DNA from: Parvibaculum sp963975745
Lineage (GTDB): Bacteria; Pseudomonadota; Alphaproteobacteria; Parvibaculales; Parvibaculaceae
Direction of reading: 5' to 3'
DNA length: 64,000 nucleotides
Assembly (NCBI RefSeq): GCF_963975745.1
Contig: NZ_CAXBIB010000010.1
Location: 1 to 64,000 of the forward strand
Shown here: piece by piece, positions 24,817 through 33,726 of the stretch
Numbering within the stretch: position 1 is the stretch's first letter
How the letters are laid out: each line of letters begins with the position of its first letter
Made by a program: the position numbers and the translations under genes
The notes under the pieces: model-generated
The model's database searches: none
Told to the model about the DNA's origin: nothing
Seen by the model: only the letters and a program-made list of their open reading frames with translations

Positions 24817-27332
24817 GCCCCCCTCTTGCCATTGTCGTCGGATCGCTGGGCGAAACGGCGTTGATTGTCGGCAAAGGCCGCCAATCGGTCTTCGGTGCGA
24901 GCATAGATGGTGCCCGGCGGAAAGTGCCCGTCCGGACCGCGCACACCGGCCGGCGCCCCCATCAGCAACTCGACTCCCTCTTCCACATGCTCGATGGGAT
25001 AGATTGCGAACATGCCGCGCTCCACCGCATCCACGACGTCCTGCCGGACCATCAGGTGCTTCACATTGGCGGCCGGAATCAGCACGCCCTGATCGCCGGT
25101 CAGGCCGCGGCGCATGCAGATATCGAAGAAACCTTCGATCTTGTCGTTGACGCCGCCGATCGCCTGCACTTCACCCAGCTGGTTGACCGAACCGGTGACG
25201 GCAAGACCTTGCGCTATCGGCGCCTCGGCCAGCGCAGAGATCAGCGCATAGAGTTCGGCGGACGAAGCGCTGTCGCCGTCAACACCGCCATAGGATTGTT
25301 CGAAGACGATGCTGGCGCTCATCGACAGCGGAATTTCCGGCAGGAACTGACCCGAGAGGTATCCCGACAGGATCAGAACGCCCTTGGTGTGGATCGGACC
25401 GCCCAGCGCAACCTCGCGCTCGATATCCATGACGCGGGCGCTGCCAAGACCCATCCGGACACGTGCCGTGATCCGGCTTGGACGGCCGAACGATACGCTG
25501 CCCATCGACAAAACCGAGAGCCCGTTGACCTGCCCGATACGTTCGCCCTCCGTATCGATCATGATGATGTCGCGGGTGATCATTTCGAGACTGCGTTCGC
25601 GCAGGCGATCGGCACGGCCGATCTGCGCGTCGACGGCACTGTCGACATGGGATGCCGACATCGCAATCGCGCCCTCGCTGCGAGCGATGTGGTCGGCCTC
25701 GCGCAAAAGATCGACGATGGGCCGCAAAACCGTGGTCAGCTTCTCGGCATCTTCGGCCATTCGCGCCGAACGTTCAACGACGCGGCCGACGCCCGAACGG
25801 TCGAGCGGCAACAGGTTTTCCTCGCGGCAAAAGCCCGCCAGCAAACGTGCGTAGAGCAACTCATTGTCCGGTTCACGGTCGATTTCGTCCTCGAAATCGG
25901 CGGCGACCTTGAACAGCTCACCGAAATCCGGATCGAGATTGCTCAGCATGTAATAGAGATAACGATCGCCGAGCAGCACGATCTTTATGTCGAGCGGAAT
26001 CGGATCGGGCTCCAGCGTCACGGTGCTGATCAGGCTCAGATACTCGCCCGCACTTTCGATGACCACCTTGCGGCGACGGATGGCTCGCTTCAATGCTTCC
26101 CACGCCAAGGGCTCACGCAGCAGCTTCAGTGCATCGATCAGCAGGTATCCGCCATTGGCACGATGGAGAGACCCCGACTTGATCAGCATGAAATCGGTGA
26201 CCAGCGCCCCCATCTGGGGCATGTGTTCGACACGGCCGAGCAGATTGGCCATGGTGGGGTGATCTTCATAGAGGATCGGCGCGCCGCCGCCGATATAGCC
26301 GCCCGCATCGGCCAGATCCTGCGCCTTGAGCGTCGCAGAGCCGTGCTGGCGGGCGCTTTCGCTGTTTTCGACCACGATGTTGACATCGTAGCGGCGAAAG
26401 GGATCGCTCGACGGCAGGCCGCCGCCCTGCCCCTGCGTCAGCGCCTGGAGGGCCAGCATTGCCTGAGGTGCCTGAGTGGACTCACCGCCGGCAAACATGC
26501 CGATATTCTCGATCAGATCGGCTTTCACTGCGTCGAGCCATTTCTTGACCGGCGCCACGCCATCAAAAAAGGTGCGAAGCTCGCGCATGGCGCGTTCGAC
26601 CTCGCGCTCGGCAACCTCGCGATTGAGCGCCTGGATGCGCTGGCGGTGTTCCTTCTGCCAGCCCGGAATCTGCTCGACGGTGTCGGCGAGCTCCTTCTGG
26701 AGGGACTGGATCACGCCCTCAATACGCTTGCGCTCGTCCTCAGGCAGCTTGTTGAACTCATCCGGCTTCAGCACATTGCCGTCATGCACCGGTGCCAGCG
26801 CAAAACCGGCCGGCGTCCGCAGGAGCGCAATCTCCTCCGCTTCCGCGTGGGTTCGCAGATCCTCGAAAGCCCGCTCCTGCTGTTCCTGATACTCTTCATC
26901 GATCGACTGGCGACGGTTCTGATATTCCTCGCTTTCGATGATCGCCGGCATGGTTGCCTTGAGATCGTCGACGAGGTGGGCCATGCCCTCCTTCAGCGTC
27001 CGCCCGGTGCCGGCGCCGAGTTCCAGCGCTACCGGTTTGTGCGCCGTGTCGAAATTGTTGACATAGACCCAGTCGGATGGCGCACGCTGACGCAGCGCCA
27101 CACCAGACAGAAAGCGCAAGACGGCCTCGTGCTTGCCGGCGCCGTCGGGGCCGAGTACGAAGAGATTGTAGCCCTGCCGGCGGATGCTCGCGCCGAAGCG
27201 CAGCGCTTCCAGCACGCGCTCCTGGCCGACAAGGCCGCCGTGATCCTCCAGCTCGGCCGTGGTCGCAAAGTCAAACTGGGCGAGATCGCAGGCGCGATAG
27301 AGGAGGTCCGCCGGGACGGGATCGACTGCCAT
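24813..27332 (-). CDS. LonB-like ATP-dependent protease (AAA_32 / Lon-related)
   Basis: An 839-aa Lon-related protease distinct from LonA. It has the AAA_32-type N-terminus (VPADLLYRACDLAQFDFATTAELED), a P-loop variant LGPDGAGKHEAV, and a long coiled-coil insert (about residues 130-240). The C-terminal Lon protease domain has the catalytic serine in GGVDGDSASSAE (about 686) and the lysine in GGVNDKIEGFF (about 728). Such proteins degrade selected substrates with ATP. It heads an operon with two Usp proteins, suggesting a stress-linked role. Confidence 0.9.
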   Translation of the reverse strand: MAVDPVPADLLYRACDLAQFDFATTAELEDHGGLVGQERVLEALRFGASIRRQGYNLFVLGPDGAGKHEAVLRFLSGVALRQRAPSDWVYVNNFDTAHKPVALELGAGTGRTLKEGMAHLVDDLKATMPAIIESEEYQNRRQSIDEEYQEQQERAFEDLRTHAEAEEIALLRTPAGFALAPVHDGNVLKPDEFNKLPEDERKRIEGVIQSLQKELADTVEQIPGWQKEHRQRIQALNREVAEREVERAMRELRTFFDGVAPVKKWLDAVKADLIENIGMFAGGESTQAPQAMLALQALTQGQGGGLPSSDPFRRYDVNIVVENSESARQHGSATLKAQDLADAGGYIGGGAPILYEDHPTMANLLGRVEHMPQMGALVTDFMLIKSGSLHRANGGYLLIDALKLLREPLAWEALKRAIRRRKVVIESAGEYLSLISTVTLEPDPIPLDIKIVLLGDRYLYYMLSNLDPDFGELFKVAADFEDEIDREPDNELLYARLLAGFCREENLLPLDRSGVGRVVERSARMAEDAEKLTTVLRPIVDLLREADHIARSEGAIAMSASHVDSAVDAQIGRADRLRERSLEMITRDIIMIDTEGERIGQVNGLSVLSMGSVSFGRPSRITARVRMGLGSARVMDIEREVALGGPIHTKGVLILSGYLSGQFLPEIPLSMSASIVFEQSYGGVDGDSASSAELYALISALAEAPIAQGLAVTGSVNQLGEVQAIGGVNDKIEGFFDICMRRGLTGDQGVLIPAANVKHLMVRQDVVDAVERGMFAIYPIEHVEEGVELLMGAPAGVRGPDGHFPPGTIYARTEDRLAAFADNQRRFAQRSDDNGKRGA

Positions 27333-27543
27333 ACTTCTGTCTTCTTCCCTGCCGCGTCTTTTGTCGCCGCGCGGCGCTCTTTCAGCATATCCGCAGTTGG
27401 ATCATGGACAAAGCCCCACGCGGTACAAGCTTGCATCACCGAAGTCGGGTGCGGCAGATGCGCCCGTTCCCGGCCTAGCGGATGTCGACAAGCCGGGCGG
27501 CGCGCCCTAAGTTTCGCCTCCCCAATCCCAATGCGAGGCCGTC

Positions 27544-28167
27544 ATGGCGATGCCGAGAACCCGTTCCGGAAAGGCCGGCCCCCGCAATACGCCGCGCGCA
27601 TGGCAAAGGATGCTCAGCGGGCGCCGGCTCGACCTGCTCGATCCTTCGCCGCTCGATGTCGAGATCGAGGATATCGCGCACGGACTGGCGCGCGTTGCCC
27701 GCTGGAACGGGCAGACCGGCGGCGACCATGCATTTACGGTCGCCGAGCATTGCGTGCTGGTGGACGACATCTGCGCCCGCTTCCGGCCCGGCTGGCCGGC
27801 AAAGTGGCGCCTCGCGGCGTTGCTGCATGACGCGCCGGAATATGTAATCGGCGACATGATCAGTCCGTTCAAGGCCGCGCTCGGCATCGACTACAAGGCG
27901 TTCGAGCATCGCCTTGCGGCTGCGATTCACATGCGTTTCGGCCTGCCGAAAGAACTACCGCAAAATGTCGAGGAATTGATCAAGCGCGCCGACGGAGCAT
28001 CGGCCTTTCTCGAGGCGACCCAGATTGCCGGCTTTTCGGACGAGGAGGCTGCGCAGATTTTCGGGCGGCCGCGCGGCTTGACCCCGATCCCGATCATCCC
28101 CCTGCCGACGCGCAAGGCGCAGGCCCGGTTCATGGCCCGGTTTCGCCAGCTGACAGATGGCGATTGA
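27544..28167 (+). CDS. HD-domain hydrolase (YfbR-like nucleotidase)
   Basis: A 207-aa metal-dependent HD phosphohydrolase. The first histidine is in FTVAEHCVLV, the HD pair in ALLHDAPEYVIGDM, and a late aspartate in LIKRADGAS. This matches the YfbR-type 5'-nucleotidase-like branch acting on nucleoside monophosphates. It lies upstream of a phosphatase-like gene and nadQ-nadABC on the same strand, so a link to nucleotide or NAD turnover is possible but inferred. Confidence 0.83.
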   Translation: MAMPRTRSGKAGPRNTPRAWQRMLSGRRLDLLDPSPLDVEIEDIAHGLARVARWNGQTGGDHAFTVAEHCVLVDDICARFRPGWPAKWRLAALLHDAPEYVIGDMISPFKAALGIDYKAFEHRLAAAIHMRFGLPKELPQNVEELIKRADGASAFLEATQIAGFSDEEAAQIFGRPRGLTPIPIIPLPTRKAQARFMARFRQLTDGD

Positions 28168-28209
28168 ACGCCTAAACGCCTGCGCTGCCTCGATTTCGGG
28201 CCGACTTTG

Positions 28210-28221
28210 CACAAAATTGTG
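28210..28221. promoter_or_regulatory. Short palindrome before phosphatase-like gene
   Basis: CACAA-AA-TTGTG is a perfect 5+5 palindrome 55 bp before the phosphatase-like start. The surrounding bases are AT-rich. It may be an operator, but a palindrome this short can arise by chance. Confidence 0.25.
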
Positions 28222-28275
28222 TTATTCAGGACGCATGATCGATTCAGGCCTTTTTCGTCAGCGGACACGCCAGCG

Positions 28276-28794
28276 ATGATCTATGTCAGTCCCCTCAGCG
28301 CCGTCGCGGATGCGATCGAATCCGTGCGGCCCTCGCATCTTGTCAGCCTGCTCGATCCCGAAACCATGATCGGCACACCGCGCGGCATCGAACCTGCGCG
28401 ACATCTGCGCCTCGGCGTCAACGACATCGCCGCGCCGCTTGACGATCTCGTTCCACCGGGCATCGCGCATGTTTCGGCCCTGATCGAATTCGTGCGCGGC
28501 TGGGACCAGCAGAATCCGCTTCTGGTTCATTGCTGGGCCGGGATCAGCCGGTCGTCGGCAGCGGCCTTCATTGCGCTCTGCACGCTCAATGAAGATCATC
28601 CTGAAGCCGATCTGGCCCGGCTGGTTCGCGCGCGCGGCGCACATGCGCATCCCAACCGGCTGATGGTTCAAGTCGCCGATGAATTGCTGGCGCGGCAGGG
28701 GCGGATGTCGGCGGCGGTCGAGGCGTTGGGGCCGGGACGTGCCGTCTGGGAAGGCGAGATATTCTCAGTGCCAATTCGTCCGTATACGGATTGA
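28276..28794 (+). CDS. Tyrosine-phosphatase-like protein
   Basis: A 172-aa protein with the protein-tyrosine-phosphatase loop H85-C86-WAGIS-R92-S, i.e. HCx5RS. The cysteine would be the nucleophile and the arginine would bind phosphate. An aspartate-bearing segment (LGVNDIAAP) could supply the general acid. Similar small proteins are annotated as dual-specificity or tyrosine phosphatases; the substrate is unknown. Its TGA shares a base with the nadQ ATG (TGATG), indicating translational coupling. Confidence 0.82.
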   Translation: MIYVSPLSAVADAIESVRPSHLVSLLDPETMIGTPRGIEPARHLRLGVNDIAAPLDDLVPPGIAHVSALIEFVRGWDQQNPLLVHCWAGISRSSAAAFIALCTLNEDHPEADLARLVRARGAHAHPNRLMVQVADELLARQGRMSAAVEALGPGRAVWEGEIFSVPIRPYTD

Positions 28795-29861
28795 TGGACC
28801 GGGACATGGCAAGAGTACCGGGAACAGGGTCCTCCCAATCTGGCGCCGAGGCCGAGATGCGCGCCGACAAGGCGGTGGTGATCGGCCTCAATGCGGCCAT
28901 CGTCACCGTGTCGGACGATCATCCGAAAATTCTTGTTGTGCCGCACGAGGAAACCGATGGGGCCAGCGGCTGGGACGCCCTGCCCTTCGGGCCGTTCAGT
29001 CCGATGCGGCACCGTACGCTCGAGATCGGCCTGCGGTCCTGGGTGCAAGAGCAAACGCAGCTTGAACTCGGTTATGTCGAACAGCTCTACACGTTCGGCG
29101 ACCGGGGACGTCACTCGCTCGACACCGATATGTCCGGAGAACATGTCGTCTCGGTCGGTTATCTCGCTCTGACGCGCGGATATGACGAAACACTAAAGGG
29201 CGCGGCGTGGCGCGACTGGTATCAGTATTTCCCCTGGGAGGACTGGCGCGAGGGCAAACCGCCGATCATCGATCAGGCGATCGTGCCGCTCCTGCGCGAA
29301 TGGGCAGGACGGCAATCGGAGGCACCGCCGGAAGAGCTTGCCCGCGGCAAGCGCCGTGACCGCATGCGACTCTGTTTCGGCGTGGATGGCGTTGCCTGGG
29401 ACGATGAAAAGACGCTTGAACGTTATGAGCTTCTCTACAGCGCCGGGTTGCTGCAGGAAGCCGCGCGCGACGGCCGTCCCAATGCGCGCGGCTTGACGGG
29501 CAAACATGCGCCCAATCTCGGGCGCCCGATGCAGTTCGACCACCGGCGCATTCTCGCCACCGCCATGGGCCGGCTGCGCGCCAAGACCAAATACCGGCCG
29601 GTGGCATTCGAACTGATGCCGCCAAGCTTCACGCTTTACGAATTGCAGAAGACGGTCGAGGCGCTGCTCGGCCTGCATGTCCACAAGCAGAATTTTCGTC
29701 GTCTGGTCGAGAATGCCGGCCTTGTGGAGCGCACCGGGCGCATGTCGACGCGAACCGGGGGACGGCCGGCCGAGCAGTTTCGCTTCCGCCGCGAGGTGCT
29801 CAATGAGCGCCCTGCGCCGGGCCTCAAGCTCGCCCCGTCGCGGAGCCGGGCGAACAGCTGA
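28794..29861 (+). CDS. nadQ: NadQ-type NAD biosynthesis repressor (Nudix-like + winged helix)
   Basis: A 355-aa two-domain regulator. The N-terminal about 150 residues are Nudix-like but lack a catalytic Nudix box (KAVVIGLNAAIVTVSDDHPKILVVPHEET, LELGYVEQLYTFGDRGRH). The C-terminal about 110 residues form a winged helix (FELMPPSFTLYELQKTVEALLGLHVHKQNFRRLVENAGLVERTG). This is the COG4111/NadQ architecture, reported in alphaproteobacteria as a repressor of nadABC that senses NAD-related metabolites. It directly precedes nadA, in front of which lies a long palindrome. ATG 28794 overlaps the upstream stop; an internal ATG at 28857 is an alternative. Confidence 0.87.
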   Translation: MDRDMARVPGTGSSQSGAEAEMRADKAVVIGLNAAIVTVSDDHPKILVVPHEETDGASGWDALPFGPFSPMRHRTLEIGLRSWVQEQTQLELGYVEQLYTFGDRGRHSLDTDMSGEHVVSVGYLALTRGYDETLKGAAWRDWYQYFPWEDWREGKPPIIDQAIVPLLREWAGRQSEAPPEELARGKRRDRMRLCFGVDGVAWDDEKTLERYELLYSAGLLQEAARDGRPNARGLTGKHAPNLGRPMQFDHRRILATAMGRLRAKTKYRPVAFELMPPSFTLYELQKTVEALLGLHVHKQNFRRLVENAGLVERTGRMSTRTGGRPAEQFRFRREVLNERPAPGLKLAPSRSRANS

Positions 29862-29933
29862 AGCGTGGCCCCGGACCACCGATCTCCTCTTTCCGATTGA
29901 AATCGCAGGCTTCGGCACCATTATAAATGGCTG

Positions 29934-29962
29934 TTGACGTATCTAATGCTCAGTCGTAGCAT
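29934..29962 (+). promoter_or_regulatory. Putative nadABC promoter
   Basis: TTGACG (29934-29939), a 17-bp spacer and TAGCAT (29957-29962) make a reasonable sigma-70-type promoter. The imperfect repeat ATGCT (29946-29950) / AGCAT (29958-29962) overlaps the spacer and -10, and shares the ATGCTCA core with the main operator downstream. Transcription from here gives a leader of roughly 100 nt. Confidence 0.5.
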
Positions 29963-30025
29963 AACCTCGATTGAGGGCCCGGCATCCCTTCAGACGAGAA
30001 GATGGAAGCCGGTGTTTTTGGTACC

Positions 30026-30054
30026 CAATATATGCTCATTATGAGTATATATTG
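30026..30054. promoter_or_regulatory. 29-bp palindromic operator (probable NadQ site)
   Basis: The 29 bases centred on 30040 form a palindrome with one mismatched pair (30034/30046). The inner arms are ATATGCTCAT and ATGAGTATAT around a central T, and the symmetry extends outward to CAATAT / ATATTG. It ends 19 bp before the nadA start. It fits what I recall of the NadQ motif (TGCTCA / TGAGCA arms). Confidence 0.75.
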
Positions 30055-30073
30055 CAGCAGGATGGAGGCCGAC

Positions 30074-31144
30074 ATGGCCCTTGCAGGCGACATCAGGAAG
30101 TCGGGCGCGAGCCGGACAGCGGCACACGGTTTCAAGCCGCTTGAGATGCCCGAACTCGAGTACACGCCGGGCCTGGCCAAGGAAATGGCGCCGCTCTACG
30201 AGAAGGTGAAGAACGTCATTCCGTCGATCGAATGGCCCTTCTTCGCGCCCTATATCCACGCCATCAACAGGCTCAAGAAGGAACGGAATGCGGTTGTTCT
30301 GGCGCATAACTATCAGACCCCCGAAATCTTCCACTGCGTCTCCGACATCGCCGGCGACAGCCTGCAACTTGCCAAGGAAGCGGCCAAGGTCGATGCCGAT
30401 GTGATCGTGCAGTGCGGCGTGCACTTCATGGCCGAGACCTCGAAGCTGCTCAATCCTGAAAAGACGGTTCTCATTCCCGATTCCAGAGCCGGTTGCTCGC
30501 TGGCCGATTCGATTACCGGTGCCGATGTCCGGCTTCTGCGCGAAACCTATCCGGGCGTACCGATCGTCACCTATGTCAACACCTCGGCCGAGGTGAAGGC
30601 CGAAAGCGACATCTGCTGCACCTCCTCCAACGCGCTGAAGATCGTCGAAAGCTTCGGCACCGACCGGGTGCTCTGCATCCCCGACGAGTTTCTGGCCATG
30701 AACATCGCGAAGCAGACCAAGGTCAAGGTGCTGACCTGGAAGGGTCATTGCGAGGTGCATGAACGCTTCACAGCGGAGGAGCTGCGTCAGTATCGCCGCG
30801 ACGATCCCAACGTGGTCATCATTGCGCATCCCGAATGCCCGCCCGACGTGGTCGAGGAGGCCGATTTTTCCGGCTCGACCTCCGGCATGATCAACTGGGT
30901 CAAGGAACACCAGCCGAAGCGCGTCGTCATGGTGACGGAATGCTCGATGAGCGACAATGTCGCCGTCGAGAATCCAAATGTCGAATTCGTCCGGCCCTGC
31001 AATCTCTGCCCGCATATGAAGCGGATCACGCTCCCGAAGATTCTCGAGAGCCTTGTCTATATGCGTGAGGAAGTGACGGTCGATCCGTCGGTCGCGGCGC
31101 GGGCGCGCCTTGCGGTCGAGCGGATGATCAATCTCGGCAACTGA
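30074..31144 (+). CDS. nadA: Quinolinate synthase
   Basis: A 356-aa quinolinate synthase A, which condenses iminoaspartate with dihydroxyacetone phosphate to quinolinate using a 4Fe-4S cluster. The three cluster cysteines are seen at Cys114 (QCGVHFM), in the SDICCTSSN segment and in CNLCPHMKR. Other motifs are AHNYQTPEIF, DSRAGCSLAD and VYVNTSAEVKAE-like VTYVNTSAEVKAE. Two ATGs precede the conserved sequence; 30074 has GGAGG at the proper distance. First gene of nadABC. Confidence 0.95.
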   Translation: MALAGDIRKSGASRTAAHGFKPLEMPELEYTPGLAKEMAPLYEKVKNVIPSIEWPFFAPYIHAINRLKKERNAVVLAHNYQTPEIFHCVSDIAGDSLQLAKEAAKVDADVIVQCGVHFMAETSKLLNPEKTVLIPDSRAGCSLADSITGADVRLLRETYPGVPIVTYVNTSAEVKAESDICCTSSNALKIVESFGTDRVLCIPDEFLAMNIAKQTKVKVLTWKGHCEVHERFTAEELRQYRRDDPNVVIIAHPECPPDVVEEADFSGSTSGMINWVKEHQPKRVVMVTECSMSDNVAVENPNVEFVRPCNLCPHMKRITLPKILESLVYMREEVTVDPSVAARARLAVERMINLGN

Positions 31145-31163
31145 TCCTTTCGGGAGCGCCCAT

Positions 31164-32777
31164 ATGGCTCACGGCAACATTGTCGATGCGGGTGACGTCC
31201 TGATCGTCGGGGCGGGGCTTGCGGGTCTGTTCACGGCATTGAAACTCGCACCCCGTCCGGTGACGGTGCTGGCAGGCGCACCGATCGGCGACGGCGCCTC
31301 GAGCGCTTGGGCGCAGGGTGGAATCGCGGCTGCCATCGAACCGGGCGATACACCGGAATCCCATGCCGCCGACACGATCACGGCCGGGGCCGGCACCGTC
31401 GATGAAGAGGCCGCCCTATCGATCGCGCGCGAAGCGGCCATCCGCATCGAGGATCTGCTCCGGCTCGGCGTCCCTTTCGACCGCGATCTCGAAGGGCATC
31501 TGGCGGTCGGCCGCGAGGCCGCACACAGTCACCGCCGCATCGTGCATGTGAAGGGTGACCAGGCCGGCAAGGCGATCATGCAGGCGCTGGTCGCCGCAGT
31601 GCGCGCAGCACCCTCGATCCGCGTGATGGAAGGCCTGTCGGCCTATGAGCTTGCCATCGAGGACGGTCGCGCCGTCGGCGTTTTTGCGCGCCCCGCGCAT
31701 GCGGCGGTTGCACCGCAGCCGCTGCTGATCAAGGCACGCGCGCTGGTGCTGGCATCGGGCGGTGTCGGCCAGCTATTCGCGGTTACCACCAATCCGCTGC
31801 AGGCGCGTGGCGAAGGCGTCGCCATGGCGGCGCGCGCCGGCGCACTGATCGCCGATCCCGAATTCGTGCAGTTCCATCCGACCGCGATTGCCGGCCCGCA
31901 GGACCCCGCGCCGCTCGTCACCGAAGCCCTGCGCGGCGAAGGGGCAATCCTCGTCGATGGGACCGGCCGCCGTTTCATGCCGGCCATTCACGCCGATGCG
32001 GAACTCGGACCGCGCGACATCGTGGCGCGCGCCATCTTCCGTGAAATCGAGGCCGGCCGCGGCGCCTTCCTCGACACGCGCGCGGCACTGGGCGCGCGGT
32101 TTCCGGAAGCCTTCCCGACGGTCTACAAGAGCTGTCTTGCGCTTGGTATCGACCCGGTGCATCAGCCGATCCCGGTCGCGCCGGCCGCGCATTATCATAT
32201 GGGTGGCATTCACGTCGACGCGCGCGGGCGCAGCAGCATCGAAGGCCTGTGGGCCTGTGGCGAGGTCGCTTCCACCGGCATGCATGGTGCCAACCGGCTG
32301 GCCAGCAACTCGCTGCTCGAGGCCATCGTCTTCGGGGCACGCATCGCGGCCGATATCGAGGATGCCGTGCCGGCGGGCCGGCCCGGCGATCATATTCAGC
32401 CGCCCGTTCTCGCTTCGGCGCATGCGCTGGAGGCGCCGATGGTGGCGCAGCTCCGCCGGATCATGACCGCGCATGTCGGCGTCGAGCGCAACGGCGCGGG
32501 ACTGGCCGTCGCGCTTGGCGAGATTGCCCGCCTCGAACGTGCGGCCGGTCCTGCCAGTCTGTTCGGCAACATCGCGACAACCGCCAAGCTGATCGCCGCC
32601 GCCGCCTTTGCACGCGAAGAAAGCCGGGGCGGCCATTACCGCAGCGACTTCACGAGCGCCCGTGCGCCCTGGCGTCACCGCACCTTCATCACGCTCAAGG
32701 AAGCCTCGCGCATCGCCGATGCGGCGATCGCCGAGGCCCCTGCTGCCAGCGAGCTGGCCGCAAAGGCTGGCGCATGA
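31164..32777 (+). CDS. nadB: L-aspartate oxidase
   Basis: A 537-aa FAD flavoprotein that oxidises L-aspartate to iminoaspartate, feeding NadA. The FAD-binding Rossmann motif DVLIVGAGLAGLFTALKLAP is N-terminal. The substrate region has SSAWAQGGIAAAIEPGD, and the flavin covalent-type region of related proteins is replaced by HSHRRIVH. Late motifs are AAHYHMGGIHVDARGRSSIEGLWACGEVASTGMHGANRLASNSLLE. It starts 19 bp after nadA and overlaps nadC by 4 bp. Confidence 0.95.
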   Translation: MAHGNIVDAGDVLIVGAGLAGLFTALKLAPRPVTVLAGAPIGDGASSAWAQGGIAAAIEPGDTPESHAADTITAGAGTVDEEAALSIAREAAIRIEDLLRLGVPFDRDLEGHLAVGREAAHSHRRIVHVKGDQAGKAIMQALVAAVRAAPSIRVMEGLSAYELAIEDGRAVGVFARPAHAAVAPQPLLIKARALVLASGGVGQLFAVTTNPLQARGEGVAMAARAGALIADPEFVQFHPTAIAGPQDPAPLVTEALRGEGAILVDGTGRRFMPAIHADAELGPRDIVARAIFREIEAGRGAFLDTRAALGARFPEAFPTVYKSCLALGIDPVHQPIPVAPAAHYHMGGIHVDARGRSSIEGLWACGEVASTGMHGANRLASNSLLEAIVFGARIAADIEDAVPAGRPGDHIQPPVLASAHALEAPMVAQLRRIMTAHVGVERNGAGLAVALGEIARLERAAGPASLFGNIATTAKLIAAAAFAREESRGGHYRSDFTSARAPWRHRTFITLKEASRIADAAIAEAPAASELAAKAGA

Positions 32778-33643
32778 ACATTCATCTCGAACCCCTGCCC
32801 GCGCTGATGATCGAGCCTGCGGTGCGTGCGGCCCTCGTCGAGGATCTCGGCCGGGCCGGCGACATCACGACCATGGCGACGGTGCCGACCGCAGCGACGG
32901 CGCGGGTGCTGATCAATGCCCGGCAGCCCGGACGCGTGGCGGGGCTCGACTGCGCCCGCATGGCCTTTCGTCTTGTCGAACCCGCGCTCAAGGTGGCTGT
33001 GCTGAAAGGCGACGGATCGGATGTCGAGCCCGGCGAGACCATCGCCGCCATCGAAGGGCCGGCACGCGGCATCCTGACCGCCGAGCGTGTGGCGCTGAAC
33101 TTCCTCGGCCACATGTCGGGCATCGCGACGGCGACGCGCGAGATCGCACGCGTCATCGAGGGGACCCGGGCGCATGTCTGCTGTACGCGCAAGACGACGC
33201 CCGGCCTGCGGATTTTCGAGAAATATGCGGTGCGGGCCGGCGGCGGCATGAACCATCGTTTCGGGCTCGACGATGCCGTGCTGATCAAGGATAACCACAT
33301 CGCCATGTCGGGCGGCGTCGCCGCCGCCATCCGGCGCGCCAGGAACGCCAGCGGCCACATGGTCAAGATCGAAGTCGAGGTCGACACGCTCGACCAGCTT
33401 GACGACGCATTGGCAGAAGGCGTCGACGCAGTGCTGCTCGACAACATGACACCCGAAACCCTCGCCGAGGCGGTGCGCCGCATCGGCGGCCGCGCCATTG
33501 CGGAGGCGTCGGGCCGCGTCACGATCGAGACGGCGCCCGCCATCGCGGCGGCCGGTGTCGACCTGATCTCCTGCGGCTGGATCACGCATTCGGCTCCCTG
33601 CCTCGATATCGGCCTCGATTTCGACCGACTGACGGCCTCCTAG
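32774..33643 (+). CDS. nadC: Nicotinate-nucleotide pyrophosphorylase (carboxylating)
   Basis: A 289-aa quinolinate phosphoribosyltransferase, which makes nicotinate mononucleotide from quinolinate and PRPP. Clear motifs are EDLGRAGDITTMATV, ERVALNFLGHMSGIAT, CTRKTTPGLRIFEKYAVRAGGGMNHRFGLDDAVLIKDNHI, and DAVLLDNMTPETLAEAV. The ATG lies within the nadB stop (ATGA), and this start gives the normal length. Last gene of the NAD operon. Confidence 0.96.
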   Translation: MNIHLEPLPALMIEPAVRAALVEDLGRAGDITTMATVPTAATARVLINARQPGRVAGLDCARMAFRLVEPALKVAVLKGDGSDVEPGETIAAIEGPARGILTAERVALNFLGHMSGIATATREIARVIEGTRAHVCCTRKTTPGLRIFEKYAVRAGGGMNHRFGLDDAVLIKDNHIAMSGGVAAAIRRARNASGHMVKIEVEVDTLDQLDDALAEGVDAVLLDNMTPETLAEAVRRIGGRAIAEASGRVTIETAPAIAAAGVDLISCGWITHSAPCLDIGLDFDRLTAS

Positions 33644-33726
33644 ACCGCAGCGCCCTTTGCGGCTTCCCCGGACCCGGAAACCGGACTACGGTCCATAAAA
33701 ATCCGAAATGCAAACCGGGAAACATC

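Noticed and set aside
27333..27543. FNR/FixK-like box (TTGGATCATGGACAA) before the LonB operon
   Set aside because: Symmetry is limited to TTG/CAA and the half-sites do not match TTGAT-N4-ATCAA.
24774..27830. Open plus-strand frame of about 1,000 codons
   Set aside because: Antisense to the LonB-like protease gene; the same codon-bias artefact, with no motif or Shine-Dalgarno sequence.
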